Assembly: GCF_029953285.1 (NCBI RefSeq)
Contig: NZ_JASAOI010000079.1
Coordinates: 1 to 46,975 of the forward strand
Reading direction: 5' to 3'
Length of the DNA: 46,975 nt
Source of the DNA: Yinghuangia seranimata
GTDB lineage: Bacteria; Actinomycetota; Actinomycetes; Streptomycetales; Streptomycetaceae
A model generated the notes under the pieces. The model ran no database searches, had not been told where the DNA came from, and worked only from the letters and a program-made list of their open reading frames with translations. The position numbers and the translations under genes were made by a program. This document shows, piece after piece, positions 1 through 8,477 of this stretch. The stretch's first letter is position 1, and each line of letters begins with the position of its first letter.

Positions 1-130
1 GCGCGCCTCCGGGCCCTCGGCGCGCCGGGCGTCGGCGGCGACGCGGGCGCCGGCGGTGGAAACCGGCGTGCCCGGCGCCGCATCGGGTGCCGGCGGCGCG
101 AAGCACGCCGCAGACAGAGAGGACCAGCCC

Positions 131-1186
131 GTGTCACTCATGGAGCAACGCGACGCGGCGCCCGTACTGCGCGTGGTGCCGTACTCGTTCGCGCAGGCGT
201 ACGGCTATGCGCCCGCCGGTGTGTGGAGGGCGCCCTACGCGTTCCGCCTCGCCGGGATCCCGGGGCGGAGCGGCATCGTCACGGCGGCGGGCTGGCAGGT
301 CGTCACGGCGGCCGCGCCGCGCGCCGACGGGATGCTGCGGGTCGGGTCGCTGAACCGGCCGGGGGACGCCGTCGAGGTGCCGGTCGGGCGGCCGGGGAAC
401 GTCCCGGCCTGGGCCGAGCCGATCGCCGCCGTCGCGCACGCGCTCGGCCGTACGGCGGGCCCGGGCGCGGGACTCGACCTGCTGCTGCACGCGGACCTGC
501 CGGAGGCCGCGGGGCTCGCGCCGTCCGTGCCGATGGCGTGCGCGGCGGCGCTCGCCTGGACCACGTTCCACGGCCCGGAGGTGCCGACCGCCGCGCTCGA
601 CGCCCTGCTGCGCAACGTCGTGCCGCCGCCCGGCGACACGGCCGACGCGGACGCGCTGCGCACGGCGTCGCTGTACGGCGGCGAGGAGCGCGCGCTGATC
701 ATGGGCCCGTCCGGACCAACCGGCGAACTCCCGTTCGAGCTGGCCGCCGAGGGGCTCCGCCTCATGCTGGTCATCCCACGCGATCGCGGCACCACGCACA
801 CGCCGATGGCCTCGGTCGTCGAGTCGCTGCGCGGCGCACGCGACGAGGCGGAGCGGGCGCAGCGCATGGAGATGTTCCTCCGCGAACGCGAACTCCCCCG
901 CGCGCTCAGCCTGCTGACCGCCTCGCAGCTGTCCCGCGTGCCGGGGTACGGCACGGGCTGGGCCGAGGCGGACACCACCGTCGACGCCGCCAAACGCGGC
1001 GGCGCCCTCGGCGCCCGCCTGGCCGGCGGCACGACGGGCTCGGCGGTCGTCGCGTTCGTACCGGGCCCGCTGCTGGCCGAGGTCAGGTCGAACGTCGTCG
1101 CGGCGTTCCGCCAACGCGGCCGGCTCACCCCGAGGTTCCTGACCGGCACCGGCGGCGCAGCGGCAGGGCCGGCCGAGGAAGACTGA
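131..1186 (+). CDS. GHMP-kinase-like (degenerate galactokinase-like) protein
   Basis: This 351-residue protein has the layout of a galactokinase-type GHMP kinase. An N-terminal segment around residues 34-48 (APYAFRLAGIPG) sits where galactokinases carry GRVNLIGEHTDY. A Gly/Ala-rich stretch at 121-142 replaces the GLSSSAA phosphate loop, and GARLAGGTTGS near 294-304 matches the third motif. The Glu-His-Thr-Asp sugar-binding residues and the serine-rich ATP loop are not recognisable, so catalysis is doubtful; this may be a sensor or regulatory paralogue. I chose the GTG at 131 because an AGAGAGGA ribosome-binding site lies 8 nt upstream. The frame stays open to the left edge of the window, so an upstream start or an uncaptured fusion cannot be excluded. 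A strong hairpin follows the stop. Confidence 0.7.
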   Translation: MSLMEQRDAAPVLRVVPYSFAQAYGYAPAGVWRAPYAFRLAGIPGRSGIVTAAGWQVVTAAAPRADGMLRVGSLNRPGDAVEVPVGRPGNVPAWAEPIAAVAHALGRTAGPGAGLDLLLHADLPEAAGLAPSVPMACAAALAWTTFHGPEVPTAALDALLRNVVPPPGDTADADALRTASLYGGEERALIMGPSGPTGELPFELAAEGLRLMLVIPRDRGTTHTPMASVVESLRGARDEAERAQRMEMFLRERELPRALSLLTASQLSRVPGYGTGWAEADTTVDAAKRGGALGARLAGGTTGSAVVAFVPGPLLAEVRSNVVAAFRQRGRLTPRFLTGTGGAAAGPAEED

Positions 1187-1214
1187 CCCGGGACGCGGCA
1201 GGCCTGACCCGGTA

Positions 1215-1247
1215 GCACGTGGGCGCCGACGGAGGGCGCCCACGTGC
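1215..1247 (+). terminator. Rho-independent-type hairpin after the GHMP gene
   Basis: A perfect 13-bp stem (GCACGTGGGCGCC and its complement) with a 7-nt loop lies 28 bp after the stop at 1186. No U-tract follows, which is usual for actinomycete terminators. Confidence 0.75.
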
Positions 1248-1280
1248 AGGACGCCAGACGGAGCCGTGGACCAGGTCGGC

Positions 1281-1474
1281 CTGTCGCCGTCCCGATCGGG
1301 CCTGCCGGGTCCGGCGGGTCTGTCGCCGTCCCGATCGGGCCTGCCGGGTCCGGCGGGTCTGTCGCCGTCCCGGTCAGGCCTGCCGGGTCCGGCGGGTCTG
1401 TCGCCGTCCCGATCGGCCTACCGGGTCCGGCGCGTCTGGCGCCGTCCCGGTCAGGCCTGCCGGGTCCGGCGCGT
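1281..1474. repeat. 39-bp direct tandem repeat, five copies
   Basis: Five consecutive units lie at 1281-1319, 1320-1358, 1359-1397, 1398-1435 and 1436-1474. Each begins CTGTCGCCGTCCC (CTGGCG in the last) and ends CCGGCGGGT or CCGGCGCGT. Unit 4 has lost one base (38 bp), and a short partial unit follows. The units abut with no unique spacers, so this is not a CRISPR array. It lies in the non-coding stretch 1248-1714, which otherwise contains only a shorter direct repeat (CCGCGCGCGGGGCTC at about 1613 and 1629) and presumably the ycnI promoter. Confidence 0.85.
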
Positions 1475-1714
1475 CTGGCGGGTCACTTCGGACGTGGCAC
1501 GAGCGCTCACCCCACGACACGGGACGACCCGAAGCGATCCACCAGCCACGTCCGGTCGGCGCACGCCCTGCGCGCATCGATGCCGCCCGCAGCGCGCCGT
1601 GCACACCGTCGCCGCGCGCGGGGCTCGCCGCGCGCGGGGCTCCTCGCGACATTCCTTGCGCGTACGGTCCGCGGTGTTGGCTGCGCTCGCCCCATCTGCG
1701 CGAGGATGCGGCTT

Positions 1715-2500
1715 ATGTCGCACCGTTTCCGCTCGTCAGCCGTCAGCCGCCTCGGGGTCGCGGGGCTCGCCGCCGGGGCGCTCGTGCTTGCCCTGGCCGG
1801 TCCTGCGTATGCGCACAACGAGGTGTCGGCCTCGGACTCGCACGCCCTTGCGACCGACGTCACGCTGACGTTCGGGGCGGAGGCCGAGTCGACGAGCACG
1901 GGCATCGTGGCGTTGCGCGTCGAGTTGCCGCAGGGCATCGCGCCGTCGGACGTCACCTATCTGACCGGCCCTGAGGGCTGGGCACTCGCGCCGAGCACCG
2001 GCGGGTACACGGTCGGCGGGCCCGCGCTCAAGGTCGGCACGGACGCGTCGTACCAGGTGAAGGTGCGGCAGCTGCCGGACGCTTCGTCGCTCACGTTCAA
2101 GACGCTGCAGGCGTACGCGGACGGCCGTGTCGACCGGTGGATCGACGCACCCGGCGCCGGGGCGGACCACGGCGACACGACCGGAAAGCCCGCGCCGACG
2201 CTGCGGCTCCAGCCGGCCCTGCCGGGCGCGACCCCGATGCCGCCGGCCGCGCCGTCCGCCGCCCCGGCCCCGACGCCGCCGACCGCAGCGGTGACACCGC
2301 CGGGTCCGGCTCCGGGATCGCCCGCGTCGGCGCAGACGCCCACCGCGACCGCGACCTCGGAGACGAAGTCCAGGCACACCGCCAACAATTCGGCCGCGCT
2401 CGTGGTCACCGTGGCCGTCGTGGCGGTGGTCGTGACCGGGGCGGTCCTGTGGTGGTGGCGCAAGCGCGCACCGGGGCGGGGGTCGGGCCCGGAGGCGTAG
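1715..2500 (+). CDS. ycnI: YcnI/DUF1775 copper-binding membrane-anchored protein
   Basis: The protein has 261 residues. A Sec signal peptide ends AYA, with His34 predicted as the first mature residue. The DUF1775 domain follows (about 34-150) with the family-typical end SLTFKTLQAYADGRVDRWID, then a Pro/Ala/Thr-rich linker and a C-terminal membrane helix (about 225-247) with a short basic tail. In Bacillus YcnI the mature N-terminal histidine forms a mono-histidine brace for Cu(II); His34 and a nearby tryptophan (W89) fit that. It probably acts at the outer membrane face in copper handling, but no partner copper gene (CopC/CopD, SCO1) is adjacent, which is less usual. ATG 1715 has GAGG 9 nt upstream; the in-frame ATG at 1706 is less well placed. 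Confidence 0.88.
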   Translation: MSHRFRSSAVSRLGVAGLAAGALVLALAGPAYAHNEVSASDSHALATDVTLTFGAEAESTSTGIVALRVELPQGIAPSDVTYLTGPEGWALAPSTGGYTVGGPALKVGTDASYQVKVRQLPDASSLTFKTLQAYADGRVDRWIDAPGAGADHGDTTGKPAPTLRLQPALPGATPMPPAAPSAAPAPTPPTAAVTPPGPAPGSPASAQTPTATATSETKSRHTANNSAALVVTVAVVAVVVTGAVLWWWRKRAPGRGSGPEA

Positions 2501-2512
2501 GCCCGTCGCCTC
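2492..2512. terminator. Short hairpin between convergent genes
   Basis: GAGGCG and CGCCTC form a 6-bp stem around a 9-nt loop. It overlaps the ycnI stop and touches the lysR stop, so it may serve both strands. Confidence 0.35.
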
Positions 2513-3398
2513 ACGTGTACTCCGTCTCCTCCACCCCCGACTTCGCCCGCGCGAACGCGCACAGCGCGCCCACCTGCGGGCTGATCGGCTTGCGCAGCCA
2601 CGCGAAGCCGATGGTGCGCTCCATCGGCGGCGTGAACGACCGTACGGTGACGGCCGACGAGAACCGCGTGGCCAGTTCGGCGTACCACAGCACCGATCCG
2701 ATGCCGGCCGCCACGCAGGCGAGCCACGCGCCGCGTTCGTCGGTCTCCATGGCGACCTCGGGGCGGATGCCGCGGGTGGCGAAAAGCATTTCGAAGTCGC
2801 GGCGGCGGGCCGCGTGGGAGCTCGGCAGGATCATCGGCAGGCCGTCGAGCGCGGCCCACGGCACCGGGTCGGGCAGGTGGACGTCCTGCGGCGAGACCAG
2901 CACGACCTCGTGGTGCCGGACGGCGTGGACGCGCAGGTCGCCCGGCACGGGGAGGTCGGCGAGGACGAGGTCGGCCTGGCCCTTGCGGAGCCCCGCGAAC
3001 AGGCTGTCGCGGCTGTCGTAGCACTCGACGGACACGTTGATGTCCGGGCGCTGCCGGTTGAAGGCCGGCAGCAGGTTGCTGATGAACTCGATCGCGAGCG
3101 TCTGGGTCGAGCCGAGCCGCAGCAGGACGGGCTCGGCGGTGCCCTGGGTGCGGACGGTGTCCTCGATGGTGCGGATTCCGGCCAGCACCTTCTTGGCCAG
3201 GTGGACGACGCGCACGCCCTCGGGGGTGAGCACCATGCCGCGTCCCGAGCGGACGAACAGCTCGATCTTCAGCTCGCGTTCCAGGGACTGGAGCGACCGC
3301 GACAGCGCAGGCTGCACCACATATAACGCGTGCGCCGCCGCGGTCATGCTCCCGTGCTCGACAACGGCGATCAGGTAACGCAGTTGTTGGAGAGTCAC
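2511..3398 (-). CDS. LysR-family transcriptional regulator
   Basis: This 295-residue protein has the classic LysR N-terminus: a winged helix-turn-helix at residues 1-60 (LRYLIAVVEHGSMTAAAHAL, then QPALSRSLQSLERELKIELF). A periplasmic-binding-like effector domain fills about 90-290. The effector is unknown. The GTG start at 3398 has no ribosome-binding site, but TACGGT lies 6 nt upstream, which suggests a leaderless transcript. A 6-7-6 inverted repeat just upstream is a likely autoregulatory LysR box. Its targets could be itself and the divergent or downstream genes; the adjacent ycnI gene is convergent and so is not an obvious target. Confidence 0.9.
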   Translation of the reverse strand: MTLQQLRYLIAVVEHGSMTAAAHALYVVQPALSRSLQSLERELKIELFVRSGRGMVLTPEGVRVVHLAKKVLAGIRTIEDTVRTQGTAEPVLLRLGSTQTLAIEFISNLLPAFNRQRPDINVSVECYDSRDSLFAGLRKGQADLVLADLPVPGDLRVHAVRHHEVVLVSPQDVHLPDPVPWAALDGLPMILPSSHAARRRDFEMLFATRGIRPEVAMETDERGAWLACVAAGIGSVLWYAELATRFSSAVTVRSFTPPMERTIGFAWLRKPISPQVGALCAFARAKSGVEETEYT

Positions 3399-3404
3399 GT
3401 TCGC

Positions 3405-3438
3405 ACCGTACTCCAGCGTATGTGAACGGTCATCACAT
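3405..3438 (-). promoter_or_regulatory. LysR promoter and T-N11-A type operator
   Basis: On the minus strand the -10 box TACGGT (3405-3410) lies 6 nt before the GTG start. Upstream, ATGTGA-N7-TCACAT (3420-3438) is a perfect 6-bp inverted repeat matching the LysR T-N11-A pattern and covering the -35 region. The 7-nt spacer argues against a CRP site, which has 6. Confidence 0.6.
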
Positions 3439-3518
3439 CTGCACGGTTGTCATGTCCCGTTCCGTGTGCCGACACACGGTCGGCCCTACAGGTTCAGGAG
3501 GCCGGTGCCGTCGAGGGC

Positions 3519-4961
3519 TCAGAACCAGGTCACGGCCCATGTGAACGACGCCGTGCCCGACTTGCCCGCGCTGTCCGTCACGGTGACGGTCACCTGCGCC
3601 GTCCCCACACCCCACGCGGTGCCGGTGATCTGCCCCGTCGAGGAGTTGAGGGACAGCCCGAACGGCAGCCCGCTCGCCGCGTACGTCAGCGTCGCGCCCG
3701 ACTGGCTCGGCGTCGCGCTGATCTTCAGGCTCACCTTCTGGTTGAACCTGCTGCTCTGGTTGCCCGGGTTGACGACCGAGACCTGGCCGCCGCCCGGACC
3801 GCCCTGCCCGATCGTCCACGTGAACGACGAACTGGCGCTGCCCGCGGAGTTGGTCGCCGTCACCATGACGGTCGACGTCCCGGCGGTCGTCGGCGTCCCC
3901 GACACCAGGCACCCCGGACTGACCGACAACCCGGCCGGCAGCCCGCTCGCGGTACAGGTCGGCGCCGGACTGCCGGTCACCTGGAGCTGCAGACTCACCG
4001 GCTGCCCGACCGGCGACGTCTGCGCGCCGGGGTTGGCCACCGTCGGCGCGCCACCACCACCGGGTGGGATCGCCTCGGGGGGCAGCGGGACCTTCCACAG
4101 CGGGCTGTTGGCGCCTTCCGAGCCGACGAGCAGCGCCTTGCCGTCCGCCGTGTAGGTCAGCGACTCGCCCTGCGACACGCTCGGCAGCGCGAACTGCGTG
4201 AGCAGCGTGCCGGGCGCGGTGTAGACGTACGCGTTGTTGTAGTCGCGGACGGTGAACGACCTGCCGTCGGGCGCGAACGCGCCGTCCGTGCCGGTCAGCG
4301 CCGACGCGCCGACGCGGGTGAACGTGTTGGTGCCGGACGTCGAGAGCGCCGCCGGGCCCTGGTACACCGAGCTGCTGCCGGTGCCGAACAGGATCTTCGA
4401 CGCGATGTAGACCCGGTTGTCGCGCGGGTCGATCATCATCGTCTCAGCGTCGTGCTTGCCGTCGGCGTAGGCGACCGAGTACACGGTCGGCGTCACGTTC
4501 CCGTCGGCGAGCGTGTCGGGTTCGACGAAGCGGTAGATCTTCAGGTCGCCGCGCGAGGAGAGGTTGTCGCCGATGTCGCCGACGTAGAGGGCCGGGCGGC
4601 CCTGCTCGTCCTTGCCCATCGCGATGGCTTCCCAGTCGGTGTTGGTGGCGCCCGCGACGCGCAGCACCGCGCGCGTCTGACACGTCGCCGCGTCGACGGC
4701 GAAGATGTCGGGCGTATTGCCGCTGTCGTTCTGCGTGTACAGGACCCCGGGGTGCTTGACGCTCACCGCGAGGCCGCTCGACTCGCCGATGCGCGAGTCT
4801 CCGATGTTGCAGACGGTTGAGGGCGGGTCGGCGGCGTGCGCCGTGCCCGCCCCCAGGGTCGCGGCGCACAGCGCGGCGACGACCATGGCGGGGATGATCC
4901 GGACGGCGGTCCGGCCGGCCCGGCCGCCGTGCCCGGGTCGGAGTCTTCCGTGTCGGTCCAT
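3519..4961 (-). CDS. Secreted beta-propeller protein with Ig-like (He_PIG) repeats
   Basis: The protein has 480 residues, with an export signal in the first 43 or so (hydrophobic core near 24-40, cleavage after AHA). Residues 50-310 look like a six- or seven-bladed propeller of the esterase-like/phytase-like type (for example IGESSGLAVSVKHPGVLYT, TDWEAIAMG, LYVGDIGDN). The C-terminal third has two putative Ig-like He_PIG repeats (NPGAQTSPVGQPVSL and NPGNQSSRFNQKVSL) ending in FTWAVTWF. The second repeat closely matches the C-terminus of the divergent phosphoesterase gene. It is probably extracellular and binds a surface or substrate through the repeats. The ATG at 4961 has only a weak ribosome-binding site. 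The enzymatic role is unknown. Confidence 0.8.
   Translation of the reverse strand: MDRHGRLRPGHGGRAGRTAVRIIPAMVVAALCAATLGAGTAHAADPPSTVCNIGDSRIGESSGLAVSVKHPGVLYTQNDSGNTPDIFAVDAATCQTRAVLRVAGATNTDWEAIAMGKDEQGRPALYVGDIGDNLSSRGDLKIYRFVEPDTLADGNVTPTVYSVAYADGKHDAETMMIDPRDNRVYIASKILFGTGSSSVYQGPAALSTSGTNTFTRVGASALTGTDGAFAPDGRSFTVRDYNNAYVYTAPGTLLTQFALPSVSQGESLTYTADGKALLVGSEGANSPLWKVPLPPEAIPPGGGGAPTVANPGAQTSPVGQPVSLQLQVTGSPAPTCTASGLPAGLSVSPGCLVSGTPTTAGTSTVMVTATNSAGSASSSFTWTIGQGGPGGGQVSVVNPGNQSSRFNQKVSLKISATPSQSGATLTYAASGLPFGLSLNSSTGQITGTAWGVGTAQVTVTVTDSAGKSGTASFTWAVTWF
3726..3764 (-). repeat. 39-bp arm of an inverted repeat shared with 6786-6824
   Basis: Read on the minus strand, this segment encodes GNQSSRFNQKVSL and differs by one base from 6786-6824 on the plus strand. 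It marks the duplicated C-terminal module. Confidence 0.8.
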
Positions 4962-5339
4962 GCGTCCAAGGAGATGAGCGGGCGCTCCGCCCGGTCCAAT
5001 ACCGGTCGCTCATCGATCCATGACGGCAGTACATCGGCCCAGGCCCGACCGCTTCCGGTCCGAATCCGCCCACGACCCGGACCGATTCGGCATCGGTGCA
5101 TGACGTCTGGGTCGGAATGCGGTGTTCCCCTCCGCGAACCCGCAGGTCAGAGCGGTGTGTTCGGTGCCTCGCGGCGGCACCCCGGATTCCGGTCGTTGAC
5201 CGGTCCGGACGGCTGCCGCACCATGCCCCCGGTGCTGGCCATCCCTCCGCCACGCCCCGGCGCAGCCTCCGTCCGGCGCGCGCGAGCAACGAACCAATGC
5301 CCGTTCGCAGTGCACCCGCTCACTCCAAGGAGGCATCCC
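4962..5339. other. Divergent intergenic region, 378 bp
   Basis: This lies between the divergent propeller and phosphoesterase genes and must hold both promoters. I see no clear -10/-35 pair, no PHO-box tandem (GTTCACC) and no convincing inverted repeat. The only clear signal is AAGGAGG just before the GTG at 5340. Confidence 0.5.
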
Positions 5340-7025
5340 GTGCTCACACGCGCACGCCGGTCGTGGTCCGCGAAGGTGGCGGCACTCTGTGCCGGTACCG
5401 CCGCGGTCGCCACGGCCGGCATCGTGGCGATGACGGCCAGTCCGGCCGCCGCCGCCACCATCCCGACGTTCGACCACGTGGTCATCGTCGTGCACGAGAA
5501 CACCAACTACGAGGACGTGGTCGGGAGTTCCTCGCTCCCGTACATCAACACGCTCATCAACGGCGGTGCCTCGTTCACCAACTTCCACGGCGAGTCGCAC
5601 CCGAGCCAGGGCAACTACTTCGCGATGTTCTCGGGCGCCACCCAGGGCGCCACGTCGGACTCGTGCCCCGAACCCGGCCAGCCGTTCAGCGCCGACAACC
5701 TCGGCAAGCAGCTGCTCGACGCCGGCAAGACGTTCGGCAGTTACAACGAGGACTGGGACGGCAACCAGGCCACCTGCACCACGGCGAAGTACGCGCGCAA
5801 GCACAACCCGTGGATGGCGTTCAGCAACGTGCCGATCAGCACGGCGCACAAGATGTCCGCCTTCCCCACCGACTACACCCAGCTGCCCACCGTGTCCTTC
5901 GTCGTGCCGAACCTGTGCGACGACATGCACGACCCCGGGTGCACCACCACGGGTGACACCTGGACCAAGAACAACCTCGACGGCTACGCGCAGTGGGCCA
6001 AGACGCACAACAGCCTGCTGATCGTCACCTGGGACGAGGACGCGTTCCGCTCGCAGAACCAGATCGCCACGGTCTTCTACGGCGCGAACGTCAAGCCGGG
6101 CACGTACGGCACCAACTACAACCACTACAACACGATGCGCACCCTCGAGGACATGTACGGCCTGCGCACCGCGGGGCAGTCGTCCAGCGTCCCGGCGATC
6201 ACCGAGGTGTGGAACACCTCGACGCCGACGACGCCGGTCATCGCCAACCCGGGACCGCAGGCGTCCGTCGTCGGCCAGGCGGTCAACGTGCCGCTGTCGG
6301 TCAGCGGCGGCACCGCGCCGTACACGTGCACGTTCAGCGGCCTGCCGGCCGGGCTGTCCAACCCGTCGAACGGCTGCACGGTGCAGGGCACGCCGACCAC
6401 GCAGGGCACGTCGAACGTCACGGTGACCGCCAAGGACGCCGCGAACCAGACGTCCGCCGCGGTCGGCTTCTCCTGGACGGTCAACCCCAGCGGCGGCAAC
6501 ACCGCGCCGACCGTGACCAACCCGGGCAACCAGACCACCGCCAAGGGCGCGTCGGTGAACCTGCAGGTGCAGACCACCGGCAACCCCGCGCCCACCTGCT
6601 CGGCGAGCGGCCTGCCCGCCGGGCTGTCGATCAGCTCCGGGTGCCTGGTCACCGGTAGCCCGACGACCGCCGGGACGTCGAACGTGACGGTCACGGCGAC
6701 GAACGCGGCCGGCAGCGCCAACGCCGCGTTCACCTGGACGGTCACCGACGTGACTCCGCCCGGCGGCGTCAAGGTGGCCAACCCCGGCAACCAGAGCAGC
6801 AAGTTCAACCAGAAGGTGAGCCTGCAGATCAACGCGTCCGGCGGCACCGCGCCGTACACGTGCTCGGCGACGGGGCTGCCCTCCGGGCTGTTCCTCAACC
6901 CGTTCAACTGCCAGATCACCGGCAACGCGTGGGGCGTCGGGACCGCCTCCGTGACGGTCACCGCGAAGGACAGCGCGGGCGCGACCGGAAGCACGTCGTT
7001 CACCTGGACGGTGACGTGGTTCTGA
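5340..7025 (+). CDS. Secreted phosphoesterase (acid-phosphatase-like) with three Ig-like repeats
   Basis: The protein has 561 residues. A signal peptide of about 38 residues ends ASPAAAA. Residues 40-300 are a phosphoesterase-family (PF04185-type, alkaline-phosphatase-like fold) domain: HVVIVVHENTNYEDVVG for the metal-binding start, FHGESHPSQGNYFAMFSG, and TWDEDAF for the distal metal-binding Asp residues. It should release phosphate from phosphomonoesters or phospholipids outside the cell. Three He_PIG Ig-like repeats follow (from about 305, 395 and 475), ending in TWTVTWF like the divergent neighbour. GTG 5340 has a near-perfect AAGGAGG ribosome-binding site. A 15-bp hairpin follows the gene. 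Confidence 0.88.
   Translation: MLTRARRSWSAKVAALCAGTAAVATAGIVAMTASPAAAATIPTFDHVVIVVHENTNYEDVVGSSSLPYINTLINGGASFTNFHGESHPSQGNYFAMFSGATQGATSDSCPEPGQPFSADNLGKQLLDAGKTFGSYNEDWDGNQATCTTAKYARKHNPWMAFSNVPISTAHKMSAFPTDYTQLPTVSFVVPNLCDDMHDPGCTTTGDTWTKNNLDGYAQWAKTHNSLLIVTWDEDAFRSQNQIATVFYGANVKPGTYGTNYNHYNTMRTLEDMYGLRTAGQSSSVPAITEVWNTSTPTTPVIANPGPQASVVGQAVNVPLSVSGGTAPYTCTFSGLPAGLSNPSNGCTVQGTPTTQGTSNVTVTAKDAANQTSAAVGFSWTVNPSGGNTAPTVTNPGNQTTAKGASVNLQVQTTGNPAPTCSASGLPAGLSISSGCLVTGSPTTAGTSNVTVTATNAAGSANAAFTWTVTDVTPPGGVKVANPGNQSSKFNQKVSLQINASGGTAPYTCSATGLPSGLFLNPFNCQITGNAWGVGTASVTVTAKDSAGATGSTSFTWTVTWF
6786..6824 (+). repeat. 39-bp arm of an inverted repeat shared with 3726-3764
   Basis: It encodes GNQSSKFNQKVSL and has one mismatch to the complement of 3726-3764. 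See the divergent propeller gene. Confidence 0.8.
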
Positions 7026-7087
7026 CCGTGACCGGGCCCTCGGGCCCGGCCCCGGCCGAACCCCGCCACCCCCGGCACTGACACCGG

Positions 7088-7130
7088 CCGGCGTGCCGGG
7101 CCCGTTCCCACGAACGGCCCGGCACGCCGG
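7088..7130 (+). terminator. Strong hairpin after the phosphoesterase gene
   Basis: The 15-bp perfect outer stem is CCGGCGTGCCGGGCC (7088-7102) with 7116-7130. A smaller hairpin (CCGGGCCC/GGGCCCGG, 7032-7049) lies directly after the stop codon. Together they separate this gene from the MFS gene. Confidence 0.8.
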
Positions 7131-7163
7131 TCCGGCCCGCCACGGACGGTCCAGGAGCGCACC

Positions 7164-8477
7164 GTGTACCTGTCCTCCAGCCGCAGCGGCGACGTGACGA
7201 CCGGCGTACGCCCGGCACGCGACGGGCGTGTGCCGCAGGCCGCCACGCCGCCCGCCCGCGCCTCCCGCGTCGCGCGCGTCGTCGCGCCCAACGTCATCGC
7301 CCTCGGGCTCGTCTCCCTGGTGACCGACATCTCGTCGGAGATGGTCACCGCGATCCTGCCCGTGTACCTCGTCCTCGGCCTCGGCCTGTCGCCGCTCGCC
7401 TTCGGCATGCTCGACGGCCTCTACAACGGCGCCACCGCGTTCCTGCGCGTCGCCGGCGGCCACATCGCCGACCGCACCCGCCGCCACAAACCCGTCGCGG
7501 GACTCGGCTACGGGCTGTCCGCGGCGTGCAAACTCGCGCTGCCGGCCGTCAGTTCGGTGCCCGGCATCGGCGCCGTCATCACCGCCGACCGGATGGGCAA
7601 GGGCATCCGGACCGCGCCGCGCGACGCGCTGATCTCGCTCTCCAGCCCGGCCGACCAGCAGGGCCGGGCCTTCGGCGTGCACCGGGCGTTCGACACCACC
7701 GGGGCGCTGCTCGGGCCGTTCGCGGCGATGGCCGTGCTGTGGTTCACGGCGCAGGCGTACGACGCGGTGTTCGTGGTCAGCTTCTGCTTCGCCGCTTTCG
7801 CGGTGCTGCTGCTGGTGCTGTACGTCCGCGAAGCCCCGGCCGCGCCCGAGGCCAAGGCCGCGACGGGCCGCCCGCGGCTGCGCGAGGCCGTCGCCGTACT
7901 GCGCGTGCCCGGCTTCGCGCGGGTGTGCGCCTACGCGCTCGTCCTCGGCGCCGCGACCATCGGCGACGGCATGGTCTACCTGCTCCTCCAGCGGCGCGTC
8001 GACCTGCGGCCGCACCTGTTCCCCCTGCTGCCGTTCGGCACCGCGCTCGGGTTCCTCCTGCTCGCCGTGCCCGTCGGGCTGCTCGCCGACCGCGTCGGAC
8101 GGCTCCGCGTCTTCCTCCTCGGCCACGGCGTGCTCCTCGCCTGCTACCTCACCCTGCTCACCCCGCTCCCGCGCGCCGCCGCCGTCGCCCTCCCCCTGCT
8201 CCTCCTCGGCGTGTTCTACGCCGCCACCGACGGCGTCCTCATGGCCGTCGCGGCACCGCTCGCCCCGGCGCGGCTGCGCGGCGGATCACTCGCCCTCGTC
8301 CAGACCGGCCAAGCCGCCGGACGCGCCCTCGGCGCGGTCGCCTTCGGCGCCGCCTGGACCGCCTGGGGCCCCCACCAAGCCCTCGTCGCCGCCGCCGTCA
8401 CCCTCGCCGCGGCCGGCGCCGCGGCGGCCCTCACCGCCCACCGCTACGACACGTCCCCCCGGGAGCCCGCACGATGA
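7164..8477 (+). CDS. MFS transporter
   Basis: This 437-residue membrane protein has about 12 hydrophobic segments after a 40-residue polar N-terminus. The MFS signature loop between helices 2 and 3 is visible as GGHIADRTRRHKP, and its second-half counterpart as LLADRVGRLR. DRMGKGIRTAPRDALI after helix 4 is typical of a bacterial MFS subgroup annotated as putative drug or metabolite exporters. The substrate is unknown. GTG 7164 follows a CCAGGAG site. The stop overlaps the next start (ATGA), so the two proteins are translationally coupled and probably function together. Confidence 0.88.
   Translation: MYLSSSRSGDVTTGVRPARDGRVPQAATPPARASRVARVVAPNVIALGLVSLVTDISSEMVTAILPVYLVLGLGLSPLAFGMLDGLYNGATAFLRVAGGHIADRTRRHKPVAGLGYGLSAACKLALPAVSSVPGIGAVITADRMGKGIRTAPRDALISLSSPADQQGRAFGVHRAFDTTGALLGPFAAMAVLWFTAQAYDAVFVVSFCFAAFAVLLLVLYVREAPAAPEAKAATGRPRLREAVAVLRVPGFARVCAYALVLGAATIGDGMVYLLLQRRVDLRPHLFPLLPFGTALGFLLLAVPVGLLADRVGRLRVFLLGHGVLLACYLTLLTPLPRAAAVALPLLLLGVFYAATDGVLMAVAAPLAPARLRGGSLALVQTGQAAGRALGAVAFGAAWTAWGPHQALVAAAVTLAAAGAAAALTAHRYDTSPREPAR

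Noticed and set aside
131-1186. Functional galactokinase GalK
   Set aside because: The sugar-binding and phosphate-loop motifs are missing, so only the fold-level assignment is supported.
1281-1474. CRISPR array
   Set aside because: Units are contiguous with no unique spacers, and no cas genes are present.
1244-1714. In-frame N-terminal extension of YcnI through the 39-bp repeats
   Set aside because: The signal peptide begins at the ATG at 1715, which has a ribosome-binding site. The extension is low-complexity and encoded by tandem repeats.
3421-3437. CRP/FNR-type site TGTGA...TCACA
   Set aside because: The spacer is 7 rather than 6 bp, and the position fits a LysR box before its own gene.
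5010-8126. 1038-codon open frame on the minus strand across the phosphoesterase and MFS genes
   Set aside because: It has shadow composition (Arg/Gly/Val/Ala), no motif and no ribosome-binding site; the plus-strand genes are clear.
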